NCBI GenBank assembly: GCA_025935275.1
Contig: JAICVP010000011.1
Span: forward strand, 1-17,304
Source: Thermoleophilia bacterium
GTDB lineage: Bacteria; Actinomycetota; Thermoleophilia; Gaiellales; Gaiellaceae
Length of the DNA: 17,304 nucleotides
Reading direction: 5' to 3'
Shown here: positions 1-7,201 of the stretch, piece by piece
Position numbering within the stretch: position 1 is the stretch's first letter
Layout of the letters: the number at the start of each line of letters is the position of its first letter
The notes under the pieces: model-generated
What the model was told of the DNA's origin: nothing
Database searches by the model: none
What the model saw: only the letters and a program-made list of their open reading frames with translations
Position numbers and translations under genes: made by a program

Positions 1-779
1 ATGACGCCGAGCTCGAGACAGTGGACCGCGTCTGGCTTGAACGCGGCGGCGGCCTTCTTCGCCTCGCCGGCGTCGCGCCAGAGAATCGCGGCGCAGCCCT
101 CCGGCGAGATGACGGAGTAGATCGCGTTCTCCTGCATGAGGACGCGGTCTGCGACGGCGATCGCAACGGCGCCGCCCGAACCACCTTCGCCGATGATGCA
201 GGACACGGTCGGAATGCCGAGCCTGAGCATGAGCAGCTGCGAACGCGCGATCCAGCCGCCCTGGCCGTGCTGCTCGGCGACGACGCCCGGATAGGCCCCG
301 GGAGTGTCGACGAGCGTGAAGACGGGGAAGCGATGCCGGTCGGCGAGCTCCATGACGCGCATGGCCTTGCGGTAGCCCTCCGGATAGGTCATCCCGAAAT
401 TCCGGTGCGTGCGCTCGCGGATGTCGCGCCCCTTCTGGTGCCCGACGAGGGCAACCGTCTCGCCTCTGAAACGGCCGATGCCCGTCACGAGCGCCGCATC
501 GTCCGCAAACGAGCGGTCGCCATGCAACTCGATGAAGTCGTCGAAGATCCGCTCGACGTAGTCGAGGGTGTACGGGCGGTCCTGGTGCCGCGCCAGCTCG
601 ACCGCGCGCCAGACCTCGTCCGCGCTGGGCTCCTCCGCGATCCGGTCGATCTGGTGCTGAAGCCGCGCCATCTCGCCCGAGACGCCGACTCCGCGCAGCA
701 GCGGGAGCTCTCGAAGCCGGGCGAGCCGCTCGCGAAGCCTGAGCTGCTCGACCGTCCCTTCTGAGCTCTCAGTCGCCAT
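1..779 (-). CDS. accA: Acetyl-CoA carboxylase carboxyltransferase subunit alpha (3'-truncated by window edge)
   Basis: AccA forms the carboxyltransferase of acetyl-CoA carboxylase with AccD and moves CO2 from carboxybiotin to acetyl-CoA, giving malonyl-CoA for fatty acid synthesis in the cytoplasm. Translating the minus strand from the ATG at 779 gives 259 open codons before the edge. Family landmarks are ELHGDRSF (about residues 84-91), GHQKGRD (113-119), DTPGAYPG (158-165), the oxyanion-loop segment GEGGSGGA (197-204) and YSVISPEGCAAILW (221-234). E. coli AccA is about 319 residues, so some 60 residues are probably missing past base 1. The start overlaps the end of accD by 11 bp in another frame, so the two are very likely one operon with coupled translation and equimolar output. 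No clear Shine-Dalgarno (SD) sequence precedes the ATG, as expected for coupling. The identity is secure; only the C-terminus is unseen. Confidence 0.96.
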   Translation of the reverse strand, partial: MATESSEGTVEQLRLRERLARLRELPLLRGVGVSGEMARLQHQIDRIAEEPSADEVWRAVELARHQDRPYTLDYVERIFDDFIELHGDRSFADDAALVTGIGRFRGETVALVGHQKGRDIRERTHRNFGMTYPEGYRKAMRVMELADRHRFPVFTLVDTPGAYPGVVAEQHGQGGWIARSQLLMLRLGIPTVSCIIGEGGSGGAVAIAVADRVLMQENAIYSVISPEGCAAILWRDAGEAKKAAAAFKPDAVHCLELGV

Positions 780-1611
780 TCGCGAAGAGAGCGAGGATCC
801 TGCCCAGGTACGGCCTGAGCTCAGGGCGTGGAACGATCGCGTCGACGTGGCCAAAGCGGGCGTTCGACTCGGCCAGCCCGAAATCTTCCGGCAGCTTTTC
901 GCGCGTAGTCTGCTGCACGACGCGAGGACCCGTGAAGGCGAGCAGCGCACCCGGCTCGGCGACGATCACATCACCGAGGCTTGCAAAGCTCGCGAGCACC
1001 CCTGCCGTGGTCGGGTGCGTCATCACGGAGATGAACGCGGACGGCTTTCGGTGGAGAATGTCGACCGCAGCGACGGTCTTCGGCAGCTGCATGAGCGAGA
1101 GGATCCCCTCCTGCATGCGGGCACCGCCCGAGGCGGTGATGCAGACGAGCGGGACGCCGCGTTCGGCGGCGCGCTCGCAGGCTCGGGCGAACTTCTCGCC
1201 GACCGCGCTGCCCATCGACCCGCCCATGAAGGCGAAATCCATGACCGCCAGCTCGCACGGCCGGCGCTCGATGCTGGCCGCGCCCGCGATGAGCGCGTCT
1301 CCCAGCCCCGTGGCCACCTCGGCCTCGGCGATTCGCTCCGTGTACGCCCGCAGATCGAAGAAGCCCAGAGGGTCGGCCGAACGCAGATCCTGGTCCTGCT
1401 CTTCGAAGGTGCCGCGATCGGCCAGCTGCTCGACCCGGCGCCTGGCGCGCACGGGGAAGTGGTGCCCGCAGTGGGGGCAGACCCAGAGGTTCTCGTCGAG
1501 CTCCTCGTCCCGGTAGTGGGAGTGGCAGCTCGGGCACGTGTTCGGGTGCTTCCCGGGCTTCTCCGGTTCCGGCCCGCGGTGCTCGATGGAGACGTCGATC
1601 CGGCTGGCCAT
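769..1611 (-). CDS. accD: Acetyl-CoA carboxylase carboxyltransferase subunit beta
   Basis: AccD is the partner of AccA in the carboxyltransferase complex that makes malonyl-CoA. The 280-residue product opens with a four-cysteine zinc ribbon (C26, C29, C45, C48), the hallmark of bacterial AccD. The crotonase-fold core follows, with GGSMGSAVGEK (130-140), SGGARMQEG (161-169), MTHPTTAGVLASFA (197-210) and GPRVVQQTTREKLPEDFG (228-245). The usual aspartate in the LTDPTTGGV-type motif is histidine here (H199), a mild deviation. Length is normal for the family. The ATG at 1611 is the only sensible start and lies just before the zinc ribbon. No good SD is visible. A TAAGAT hexamer ends 9 bases upstream, so the mRNA may be leaderless. 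accD leads the accD-accA pair after a 191-bp structured gap behind the fab operon. Confidence 0.97.
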   Translation of the reverse strand: MASRIDVSIEHRGPEPEKPGKHPNTCPSCHSHYRDEELDENLWVCPHCGHHFPVRARRRVEQLADRGTFEEQDQDLRSADPLGFFDLRAYTERIAEAEVATGLGDALIAGAASIERRPCELAVMDFAFMGGSMGSAVGEKFARACERAAERGVPLVCITASGGARMQEGILSLMQLPKTVAAVDILHRKPSAFISVMTHPTTAGVLASFASLGDVIVAEPGALLAFTGPRVVQQTTREKLPEDFGLAESNARFGHVDAIVPRPELRPYLGRILALFANGD

Positions 1612-1620
1612 GACCGGCCT

Positions 1621-1626
1621 ATCTTA
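1621..1626 (-). promoter_or_regulatory. Candidate -10 box for accDA
   Basis: The minus strand reads TAAGAT here, a match to TANNNT. It ends 9 bases before the accD ATG, which would place the transcription start about 2-4 bases ahead of the start codon. I see no matching -35 box 16-18 bp upstream. It is supported only by position and by the lack of an SD before accD. Confidence 0.3.
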
Positions 1627-1633
1627 GAGGTCG

Positions 1634-1784
1634 GAACAAGATGGGCCCTCGTCGCAGGGGTGCGCTGGACGACTGAGAGGCTCGGACGCAGGGAGCGCGG
1701 GTATCGGTTCACATACCCGCGCGACCGAGGACGTAGCATCGCACCGTTCAGTGCGCTCCGGCGACTCAGGCGCTCATCTTGTTC
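1634..1784. repeat. Long-range inverted pair GAACAAGATG / CATCTTGTTC
   Basis: GAACAAGATG at 1634-1643 is the exact reverse complement of CATCTTGTTC at 1775-1784, with 131 bases between. The pair sits near the two ends of the non-coding gap and encloses the 10-bp hairpin. In RNA it could close a multi-stem fold; in DNA it could be two operator half-sites. An exact 10-mer pair in so short a region is unlikely by chance but not impossible. Confidence 0.6.
1695..1722. repeat. Perfect 10-bp inverted repeat
   Basis: The left arm GCGCGGGTAT (1695-1704) and right arm ATACCCGCGC (1713-1722) are exact reverse complements around the 8-base loop CGGTTCAC. The stem would be very stable as RNA on either strand. 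There is no downstream T-run. It could be an operator for a dimeric regulator or the core hairpin of an accDA leader. Confidence 0.75.
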
Positions 1785-1802
1785 AGGCCTCCCGCAGGTC
1801 TA

Positions 1803-2585
1803 TTACAGGCCGACCGCTTGGCAGAACCGTGCGAGGCCCGCGACGTTCTGGGGATCGGCCGCCAGGCCGGAGAAGCCGAGGCCCGCGACGGGCTTGTGCC
1901 GCGCCACCTCCGTGAGCACGGCTTCGGCGGCTTCGGGGGTCAGGCCTCCGGGCTCGGGCATGAACATCGAGACGCCACAGTCGGGCTCGAGCACGTCGCA
2001 GTCGAAGGCGACATAGACGGCGTCCACGCCGTCTAGCGCATCGGCCACGCGCTCCTCGCCGAGGCGCAGGCCACTCTCCGCAATGAATTTCTCCTCTGGA
2101 GGATCGAGGTTGCGCGCGCCCACGAGCGCCACGTCCTCCGCCGCCACCGTGTCCGAGTCGATCAGCATCCGCAGGGGCATGCCCCACGCGTTTCCACTCG
2201 GCGAGGACTCGGGCGTGTTCAGGTCGCCGTGCGCGTCGAGCCAGACGATGCCGAGCCGTCCGACCCGCGTGGCGAGCGCCTCGACGGCACCCACGTGCGC
2301 GCAGCAGCAACCGCCGACGACGAGCGGGCGCTCGGGCAGGGAGCACGCTAGCGCGAGCGTCTGCTCGGTGAGCGTGTCCTCGTCCACGACCCCGGCCTCC
2401 GGATAGGGCAGCTCGAGGAACGCGGCTTCCACCATCGACTCGCCGTCCTCGCCCCACGCTCGCGGCACGCGCACGAGGCCGGCGCGGAAGGTGCGTCCGC
2501 AGGAGTGGCATTCGTACTCCCCGCCCTCGAGAGCCACCGCGGTGAGCGTCCGGCAGTCGGGGCAGCGCGCCCGGAGGGTCGACAC
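1803..2585 (-). CDS. Zinc-ribbon protein with ureohydrolase (arginase/agmatinase-like) domain
   Basis: The 260-residue product starts (GTG at 2585) with a zinc ribbon, C8, C11, C26 and C29. It continues as a ureohydrolase-fold domain of the arginase/agmatinase/formimidoylglutamase superfamily. Metal-site landmarks are WLDAHGDLNT (116-124, the DAHxD motif) and FDCDVLEP (194-201, the DxD motif). The first metal motif, normally GGDHS, reads GGCCC (91-95), so the usual histidine ligand is a cysteine. The usual C-terminal (D)xxE(V)NP motif is replaced by GLGFSGLAADPQN (236-248) with no glutamate. Enzymes of this family hydrolyse guanidino groups using two Mn ions; with these changes the substrate, metal or even catalysis is uncertain. 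The start lies 3 bp after the HAD stop, so it is the last gene of the fab operon. I infer a non-arginase function and do not assign one. Confidence 0.82.
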   Translation of the reverse strand: MSTLRARCPDCRTLTAVALEGGEYECHSCGRTFRAGLVRVPRAWGEDGESMVEAAFLELPYPEAGVVDEDTLTEQTLALACSLPERPLVVGGCCCAHVGAVEALATRVGRLGIVWLDAHGDLNTPESSPSGNAWGMPLRMLIDSDTVAAEDVALVGARNLDPPEEKFIAESGLRLGEERVADALDGVDAVYVAFDCDVLEPDCGVSMFMPEPGGLTPEAAEAVLTEVARHKPVAGLGFSGLAADPQNVAGLARFCQAVGL

Positions 2586-2588
2586 GGT

Positions 2589-3260
2589 CTAAAAGGTAGC
2601 TGGGACCAGCTCGTCGAGGACGTCCGGGAGCCGCGAGAGGTCCTTGAGCTCGGCAGCGCGCGGCAGGTCGCTCGTCTCCCCGAGGCGGTTGATCCAGACC
2701 GCCTTCAGGCTCAGCTCCTCGGCTGGCGCAATGTCGTGGAAGAGACTCGCCGCCACATGCACGTGCCGGTCGCGGTCGGCTCCGTAGCGCTCGAAAAACC
2801 GCTCCCAGTGCCCGTGGGCGGGCTTGTAGGAGCCGGCATCGGCTGCGGTGATCTGGCCGTCGATGGGGACACCGATGCGCTCGAACGAGGCGGCCAGGAA
2901 CTCAGGGTCCGTATTCGAGAGCGGGGCGAGCCTGAAGCCGCGGCCGCGCAGCTCGGCGAGGGCCCCCGGAACCTCGGGGAACGGCCGCCAGGACGGGAGC
3001 GAGTCGCCGAGCGCGCCCTCCTCACCAGGCGGCACCGCCAAACCCTCCTCCGCGCCCAGGCGGGCGAGCGTCTCGGCCAGGACCTCGCGGTACGGGATCG
3101 CACGTCCCTCCTCCACCTGCGGCTCCAGCTCGTGGTAGCGCTCGAGCAGGCGGTCGGCGTCGTCGTCCGGCCAGAGGCGCGCGAGCTCCTCGCGGATCCC
3201 GCCCCTCCAGTCGATCATCGTGCCGTACACGTCGAACGTGACCCAGCGTTCGACGGCCAC
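2589..3260 (-). CDS. HAD-superfamily hydrolase, haloacid dehalogenase type II-like
   Basis: The 223-residue protein shows the HAD motifs in order. They are FDVYGTMID (9-17, nucleophile D10, then T14), R41, LSNTD (114-118, motif II S115), SYKPAHGHW (144-152, motif III K146) and HVAASLFHDI (168-177, motif IV D176). The overall length and R41 match L-2-haloacid dehalogenase-like proteins. However, the tyrosine after the motif III lysine is tryptophan (W152), and the serine and asparagine of the dehalogenase SSN segment align with alanine and leucine. True dehalogenase activity is therefore doubtful and a small-molecule phosphatase is more likely. The GTG start at 3260 is 6 bp after the fabF stop. 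GAGGGG at the end of fabF gives it an SD about 9 bases away. It is co-transcribed with fabF and the ureohydrolase gene. Its link to lipid synthesis is unknown. Confidence 0.88.
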   Translation of the reverse strand: MAVERWVTFDVYGTMIDWRGGIREELARLWPDDDADRLLERYHELEPQVEEGRAIPYREVLAETLARLGAEEGLAVPPGEEGALGDSLPSWRPFPEVPGALAELRGRGFRLAPLSNTDPEFLAASFERIGVPIDGQITAADAGSYKPAHGHWERFFERYGADRDRHVHVAASLFHDIAPAEELSLKAVWINRLGETSDLPRAAELKDLSRLPDVLDELVPATF

Positions 3261-3266
3261 GAGGCG

Positions 3267-4520
3267 TTACCCCTCGAACTTCTTGATGACCAGGCAGGCG
3301 TTGTGCCCGCCGAACCCGAAGTTGTTCGAGAGGGCGACGTCGGTCTTCCACTCGCGCGACTCGTTGGGGATGTAGTCGAGATCGCACTCGGGATCGGGGT
3401 ACTCGTAGTTGATCGTCGGCGGGACGATGTCGCGCTGCGTCGCGAAGATCGAGGTGATGGCCTCGATCGCGCCCGACGCGCCGAGGCAGTGACCGGTCGC
3501 GCCCTTCGTCGACGAGACCGGCGTCTTGCGCGCCTTCTCCTCGCCGAGCGCGTTCTTGATCACGCGGGTCTCGCTCGCGTCGCCGATCGGGGTGGACGTG
3601 CCGTGCGCGTTGATGTAGTCGATGTCCTCTGGGCCGACCCCGGCATCGTCCATCGCCATCCGCATCGCGCGCGCGGGGTGCACCCCGGTCGGGTCGGGCT
3701 CGGTGATGTGCTGGGCGTCGGAGGAGATGCCGTAGCCGCCGAGCTCGGCGTAGATCTTGGCGTCGCGCGCCCTCGCATGCTCGAGCTCTTCGAGGACGAC
3801 GATGGCGCCGGCCTCACCCATCACGAACCCGTCGCGCTCGGCGTCGAAGGGACGGCTCGCGCTCTCGGGGTCGTCGTTGCGGCGCGACAGCGCGCGCATG
3901 GCGCCGAAGCCGCCGATGCCGACCTTGGTGATGCCCGCCTCGGTTCCGCCGGCGAGCATGACGTCGGCCCGGCCGAGCCGGATGTCGTCGAGAGCCTGGC
4001 CGATGGCCATGTTCGACGCCGCGCAGGCCGTGCACTCCGACCAGAGCGGACCGCGCGTCCCGAGCTCCATCGAGACCCAGGCGGCCCCCATGTTCGGGAT
4101 GATCGCGGGGATCGAGAAAGGGTTCACGCGGTCCGGGCCGCGCTCGAGCAGCTGGTCGTAGCAGTCCTGGAAGGACTTGAGGCCTCCGATTCCGGTAGCG
4201 ACGGAGACGCCCACGCGGTCCGTCTCCGGCTCGATCTCGAACCCGGAGTCCGCTTCGGCCATCCGCGCTGCGGCAACGATCATCTGCGCAAAGCGGTCGA
4301 GCTTCCGCGCCTTGCGGTGCTCGATCCAGTTCGTGGGGTCGAAGTCCTTCAGCTCGCAGGCGAAGTGGACCGCGAACTCGGACGGATCGAACTGCTGGAT
4401 GGCTGCAGCGCCGCTCTTTCCGGCGGTGAGATTCGTCCAAAAGGTCTCGGCGTCGTTTCCGAGCGGCGTCACCGCGCCGACTCCGGTCACGACCACGCGT
4501 TTGCGTCCGTTCGTACTCAA
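3267..4520 (-). CDS. fabF: 3-oxoacyl-[acyl-carrier-protein] synthase II
   Basis: FabF condenses acyl-ACP with malonyl-ACP in each elongation cycle of type II fatty acid synthesis. The 417-residue length is typical. The Cys-His-His triad is visible: C166 in CTACAASN (163-170), H306 in NAHGTSTP (304-311) and H344 in STKGATGHCLGASG (337-350). The GFGGHNACLV signature is near the C-terminus. The start is TTG at 4520: GGGAG five bases upstream is a good SD, and it overlaps the fabG stop codon, so the pair is coupled. The gap to fabG is only 9 bp, so no acyl carrier protein gene sits between them, unlike the common fabG-acpP-fabF order. KAS I (FabB) is excluded as the better name by the FabF-like length and gene context. 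Confidence 0.97.
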   Translation of the reverse strand: MSTNGRKRVVVTGVGAVTPLGNDAETFWTNLTAGKSGAAAIQQFDPSEFAVHFACELKDFDPTNWIEHRKARKLDRFAQMIVAAARMAEADSGFEIEPETDRVGVSVATGIGGLKSFQDCYDQLLERGPDRVNPFSIPAIIPNMGAAWVSMELGTRGPLWSECTACAASNMAIGQALDDIRLGRADVMLAGGTEAGITKVGIGGFGAMRALSRRNDDPESASRPFDAERDGFVMGEAGAIVVLEELEHARARDAKIYAELGGYGISSDAQHITEPDPTGVHPARAMRMAMDDAGVGPEDIDYINAHGTSTPIGDASETRVIKNALGEEKARKTPVSSTKGATGHCLGASGAIEAITSIFATQRDIVPPTINYEYPDPECDLDYIPNESREWKTDVALSNNFGFGGHNACLVIKKFEG

Positions 4521-4529
4521 AGTCTCTCC

Positions 4530-5273
4530 CTACATCCCCAGGCCACCGTCGACGAGCAGCACCTCGCCCGTGATGAACGCGGCCTCGTCGGAGCAGAGAA
4601 AGCGTACCGCACGCGCTACATCTTCCGGCTCGCCGAGCCGGCCGAGCGCGGTGTTCGAGAGGATGAGCTGGCGCATCTCCTCGGAGATGACCTCGGTCAG
4701 GGCGGTCTGGATGTAGCCGGGCGCAATCACGTTGACGCGTACCCCGCGGGAGCCGAGCTCGCGGGCAAGCGCCTTCGACATCCCGATCACCCCGGCTTTC
4801 GACGCCGAGTAGTTCGCCTGGCCCGGGTTGCCGTGGAGGCCCACGACCGAGGACATGTTCACGATCGACCCCGCCCGTCGCTTCAGCATCTTGCGGGCGA
4901 CCGCGCGACACGTGTTGAACGGCCCGCGCAGATTGGTCTCGATGACCGTCTCCCAGTCCTCGTCGCTCATGCGCGCGATGAGCGTGTCCCGCGTGACGCC
5001 GGCGTTGTTCACGAGCGCATCGATCTCGCCGAGCTCGGACTCGACCCGCTCAACGAGCGCGACGGCCTCGTCCGGTCTGGAGACGTCGGCCTGCATGGCG
5101 ATTCCGCCGACCTCCCCGGCGATCTCGTCGGCGGCTGCCTGGTCGGAGCGGTAGTTGACGGCCACCTTGGCGCCCGCGGCCCCGAGCTCCCTGGAGATGG
5201 CGGCGCCGATTCCTCGTGACCCACCGGTGACGAGGACGACTTTTCCCTCGAGAGAGCAGAACTCGCTAGGCAG
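4530..5273 (-). CDS. fabG: 3-oxoacyl-[acyl-carrier-protein] reductase, apparent CTG start
   Basis: FabG is the NADPH-dependent short-chain dehydrogenase that reduces 3-oxoacyl-ACP. The Rossmann motif VTGGSRGIG (about residues 14-22), NNAG (89-92), the asparagine of NLRGPF (114), S142, Y155 in NYSASK and K159 form a complete SDR active site. The first ATG/GTG/TTG in this frame is the GTG at 5165, which would delete the whole cofactor-binding motif. No canonical start exists between an in-frame TGA inside fabD and that GTG. I therefore place the start at CTG 5273-5271. This gives 247 residues, the normal FabG length, with AGGAG (5288-5284) ten bases upstream and an 8-bp overlap with the fabD end. 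The function is certain and the start is inferred. A sequencing error is the main alternative. Confidence 0.93.
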   Translation of the reverse strand: MPSEFCSLEGKVVLVTGGSRGIGAAISRELGAAGAKVAVNYRSDQAAADEIAGEVGGIAMQADVSRPDEAVALVERVESELGEIDALVNNAGVTRDTLIARMSDEDWETVIETNLRGPFNTCRAVARKMLKRRAGSIVNMSSVVGLHGNPGQANYSASKAGVIGMSKALARELGSRGVRVNVIAPGYIQTALTEVISEEMRQLILSNTALGRLGEPEDVARAVRFLCSDEAAFITGEVLLVDGGLGM

Positions 5274-6189
5274 CGGAGAGGGTCTCCTGCAGCTTGGCGA
5301 GCGACTCGGGGTCGCCGACCGAGGCGGTTCGCAGGGAGCGGTCGCATCGCCGCAGCAGCCCGCTGAGCACCTGGCCGGGCCCGATCTCGACGAACGTCGT
5401 CACGCCCTGCTGGACGAGCTCGCGGACCGCCTGTGTCCACTTGACCGGGCCGGTGAGCTGCTCGACGAGCAGTCCGCCTATCCGCTGCGCGTCCTCGACC
5501 CGCGCCGTGACCGTGGACATGAACGGCGTCACCGGGTTCGAGAAGCTCACGGTCTCGAGCGCCGGGCGAAGGATCTCGGCCGCTCCTTCGACGAGCGGGC
5601 TGTGGAAGGCCCCGCTCACCCGGAGCTTCACGGTCTTCCGCGCCCCGCGGGCCGAGGCTTCCTCGATGAGCTGGTCGACCGCGGCGTTCTCGCCGGAGAC
5701 CACCACCTGGCCGGGGCAGTTGTAGTTCGCCGGCCACACGTTCTCGATCCCGGCACAGAGCTCTTCGACGATGGAGTCCTCGAGGCCGATGACCGCGGCC
5801 ATCGCGCCGGGGTGCCGATCGGCGGCCTCCGCCATCGCGCGCCCACGCTCGCGGACGAGCGCGATCGCCTCGCGATCGGCGAGAGAGGCCGCGGCCGCGA
5901 GCGCCGAGTACTCCCCGACCGAATGGCCGACGACGAAGTCAGGCCTGATGCCGACAGTCTCGACGGCGCGCAGGCACGCCAGCGAGGTCGCGACGAGCGC
6001 CGGCTGCTGCACGTCGGTGCGGGTGAGCTTCTCGATCGGGCCCTCGAAACACACCTGGGCGACGTCATAGCCGACTGCCTCCGAGGCCTCGTCGTAGACC
6101 GCGCGCGCCTCGGGGAAGCGCTCGGCGAACGCACGGCCCATGCCGACGTCCTGGGAGCCCTGGCCCGGGAAGCAGAAGGCGATCTTCAT
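5266..6189 (-). CDS. fabD: Malonyl-CoA:acyl carrier protein transacylase
   Basis: FabD transfers malonyl groups from CoA to acyl carrier protein, supplying FabH and FabF. The 307-residue protein has the N-terminal FPGQGSQ (7-13), the nucleophile S90 in GHSVGE, the substrate-binding R115 in RERGRAM, the catalytic H196 in SGAFHSPL, and the conserved C-terminal EIGPGQVLSGL. Length is normal. The ATG at 6189 overlaps the fabH stop as ATGA (6186-6189), a typical translational coupling junction. At its other end it overlaps fabG by 8 bp. It has no strong SD of its own. Confidence 0.97.
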   Translation of the reverse strand: MKIAFCFPGQGSQDVGMGRAFAERFPEARAVYDEASEAVGYDVAQVCFEGPIEKLTRTDVQQPALVATSLACLRAVETVGIRPDFVVGHSVGEYSALAAAASLADREAIALVRERGRAMAEAADRHPGAMAAVIGLEDSIVEELCAGIENVWPANYNCPGQVVVSGENAAVDQLIEEASARGARKTVKLRVSGAFHSPLVEGAAEILRPALETVSFSNPVTPFMSTVTARVEDAQRIGGLLVEQLTGPVKWTQAVRELVQQGVTTFVEIGPGQVLSGLLRRCDRSLRTASVGDPESLAKLQETLSAA

Positions 6190-7199
6190 GCGGTTCCGTT
6201 ACCCCAGACCGTGTACGCCGACCCCCACGTGAGCCCCGCTCCCATGCCGGTCATCAGCACCCGCGTCCCCGCCTGCAGCCGCCCTTCGCTGACGCCCTGA
6301 GCCAGGCAGAGCGGGATCGACGCCGAGGAGGTGTTGCCGTACCGGTCGACGTTGACAAACACCTTCTCCTCCGGGATCCCGAGCTTCGATGCCGCGTGGT
6401 CGATGATTCGCTTGTTCGCCTGATGTGGCACATAGAGATCGATGTCGTCCACGGTGCGCCCGATCTCGTCGAGGAGCTTCTCCGCGGACGAGACGAGCAC
6501 CCGCGTCGCGAACTTGTAGACCTCGCGGCCGTTCATCTGCAGAAAGTGCATCTCTTGTGCGACGGTTTCGGCGCTCGAAGGGTTGCGTGAACCGCCGCCC
6601 GGCATCGAGAGCTCCTTCCCGCCCTCGCCGTCGGAACCGAGCTCGAAGCCGAGGAAGCCGCCGTCGGGAACGCGCCCGATGACGACTGCGCCGGCTCCGT
6701 CTCCGAAGAGGACGCAGGTGGCGCGGTCGTGCCAGTTAATGATCTTCGAGAGGGTCTCCGCGCCGACCACGAGCGCGTTGCGGGCCAGTCCCCCGGCGAC
6801 AGTTCCGTAGGCCTGGGCGAGCGCGTACATGAAGCCGGTGCAGCCGGCCGAAAGGTCGTAGGCCGCGGCGTCTGGCGCGCCGAGCTCCGACGCGAGCAGT
6901 GAGGCGGTCGACGGGAAGAACATGTCGGGCGTCACCGTGGCGACGACGACGAGGTCGAGCTCGGCCGGGTTGAGCCCCGCCTGCTCGAGCGCCTGCCGGG
7001 AAGCCGGCAGCGCGAGGTCGCTCGCGGCCTGGCCGGGCTCCGCGATGTGGCGCTCCTTGATCCCCGTGCGCTCCATGATCCACTCGTCCGAGGTCTCGAC
7101 GAGCTCGGACAGGTCGTCGTTCGTGAGCACCTTCTCGGGCACGTACGAGCCCACGCCGAGGATGCCGATGGAGCCGTTCTGGGAGACGTTCGCCAGCAC
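6186..7199 (-). CDS. fabH: 3-oxoacyl-[acyl-carrier-protein] synthase III
   Basis: FabH starts fatty acid chains by condensing an acyl-CoA primer with malonyl-ACP. The 337-residue product carries the Cys-His-Asn triad: C120 in DLSAGCTGF, H259 in VPHQANKRI and N289 in RYGNTSSAS. ERTGIKERH (43-51) near the N-terminus and the GMGAGLTWGSA C-terminal signature are also typical. The primer preference (acetyl or branched) cannot be read from the sequence with confidence. The start is GTG at 7199, 2 bp after the fabZ stop, with GAGG about 7 bases upstream inside the end of fabZ. The stop overlaps the fabD start by 4 bp. Confidence 0.97.
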   Translation of the reverse strand: MLANVSQNGSIGILGVGSYVPEKVLTNDDLSELVETSDEWIMERTGIKERHIAEPGQAASDLALPASRQALEQAGLNPAELDLVVVATVTPDMFFPSTASLLASELGAPDAAAYDLSAGCTGFMYALAQAYGTVAGGLARNALVVGAETLSKIINWHDRATCVLFGDGAGAVVIGRVPDGGFLGFELGSDGEGGKELSMPGGGSRNPSSAETVAQEMHFLQMNGREVYKFATRVLVSSAEKLLDEIGRTVDDIDLYVPHQANKRIIDHAASKLGIPEEKVFVNVDRYGNTSSASIPLCLAQGVSEGRLQAGTRVLMTGMGAGLTWGSAYTVWGNGTA

Positions 7200-7201
7200 G
7201 C

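Larger units (their letters stand above)
1612..1802 (-). other. Non-coding gap with nested inverted repeats, candidate accDA leader or operator region
   Basis: This is the only long gap in the lipid block, between the ureohydrolase stop (1803) and the accD start (1611). I find no credible gene in it on either strand. It contains a perfect 10-bp inverted repeat with an 8-base loop (1695-1722), a 5-bp one with a 6-base loop (1740-1755) and a long-range 10-bp inverted pair (1634-1643 with 1775-1784) enclosing both. No T-tract follows the stems on either strand, so a classical intrinsic terminator is unlikely. It may be a structured RNA leader, an operator, or a Rho-dependent boundary. I do not recognise a known riboswitch class. 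Confidence 0.5.

Noticed and set aside
1695..1722. tRNA-like T-arm or intrinsic terminator
   Set aside because: The loop has a GGTTCAC string, but no acceptor, D or anticodon arms can be built around it. No T-run follows the stem on either strand.
4530..5165. Short fabG from GTG 5165
   Set aside because: It would remove the entire NADP-binding glycine motif, which is present in frame just upstream; CTG 5273 fits better.
2505..5219. Very long plus-strand open frame (904 codons) opposite fabF, fabG, the HAD gene and the start of the ureohydrolase gene
   Set aside because: It is antisense to well-identified genes, its translation is low-complexity Arg/Asp/Glu/Val text with no domain, and long antisense frames are expected from high third-position GC.
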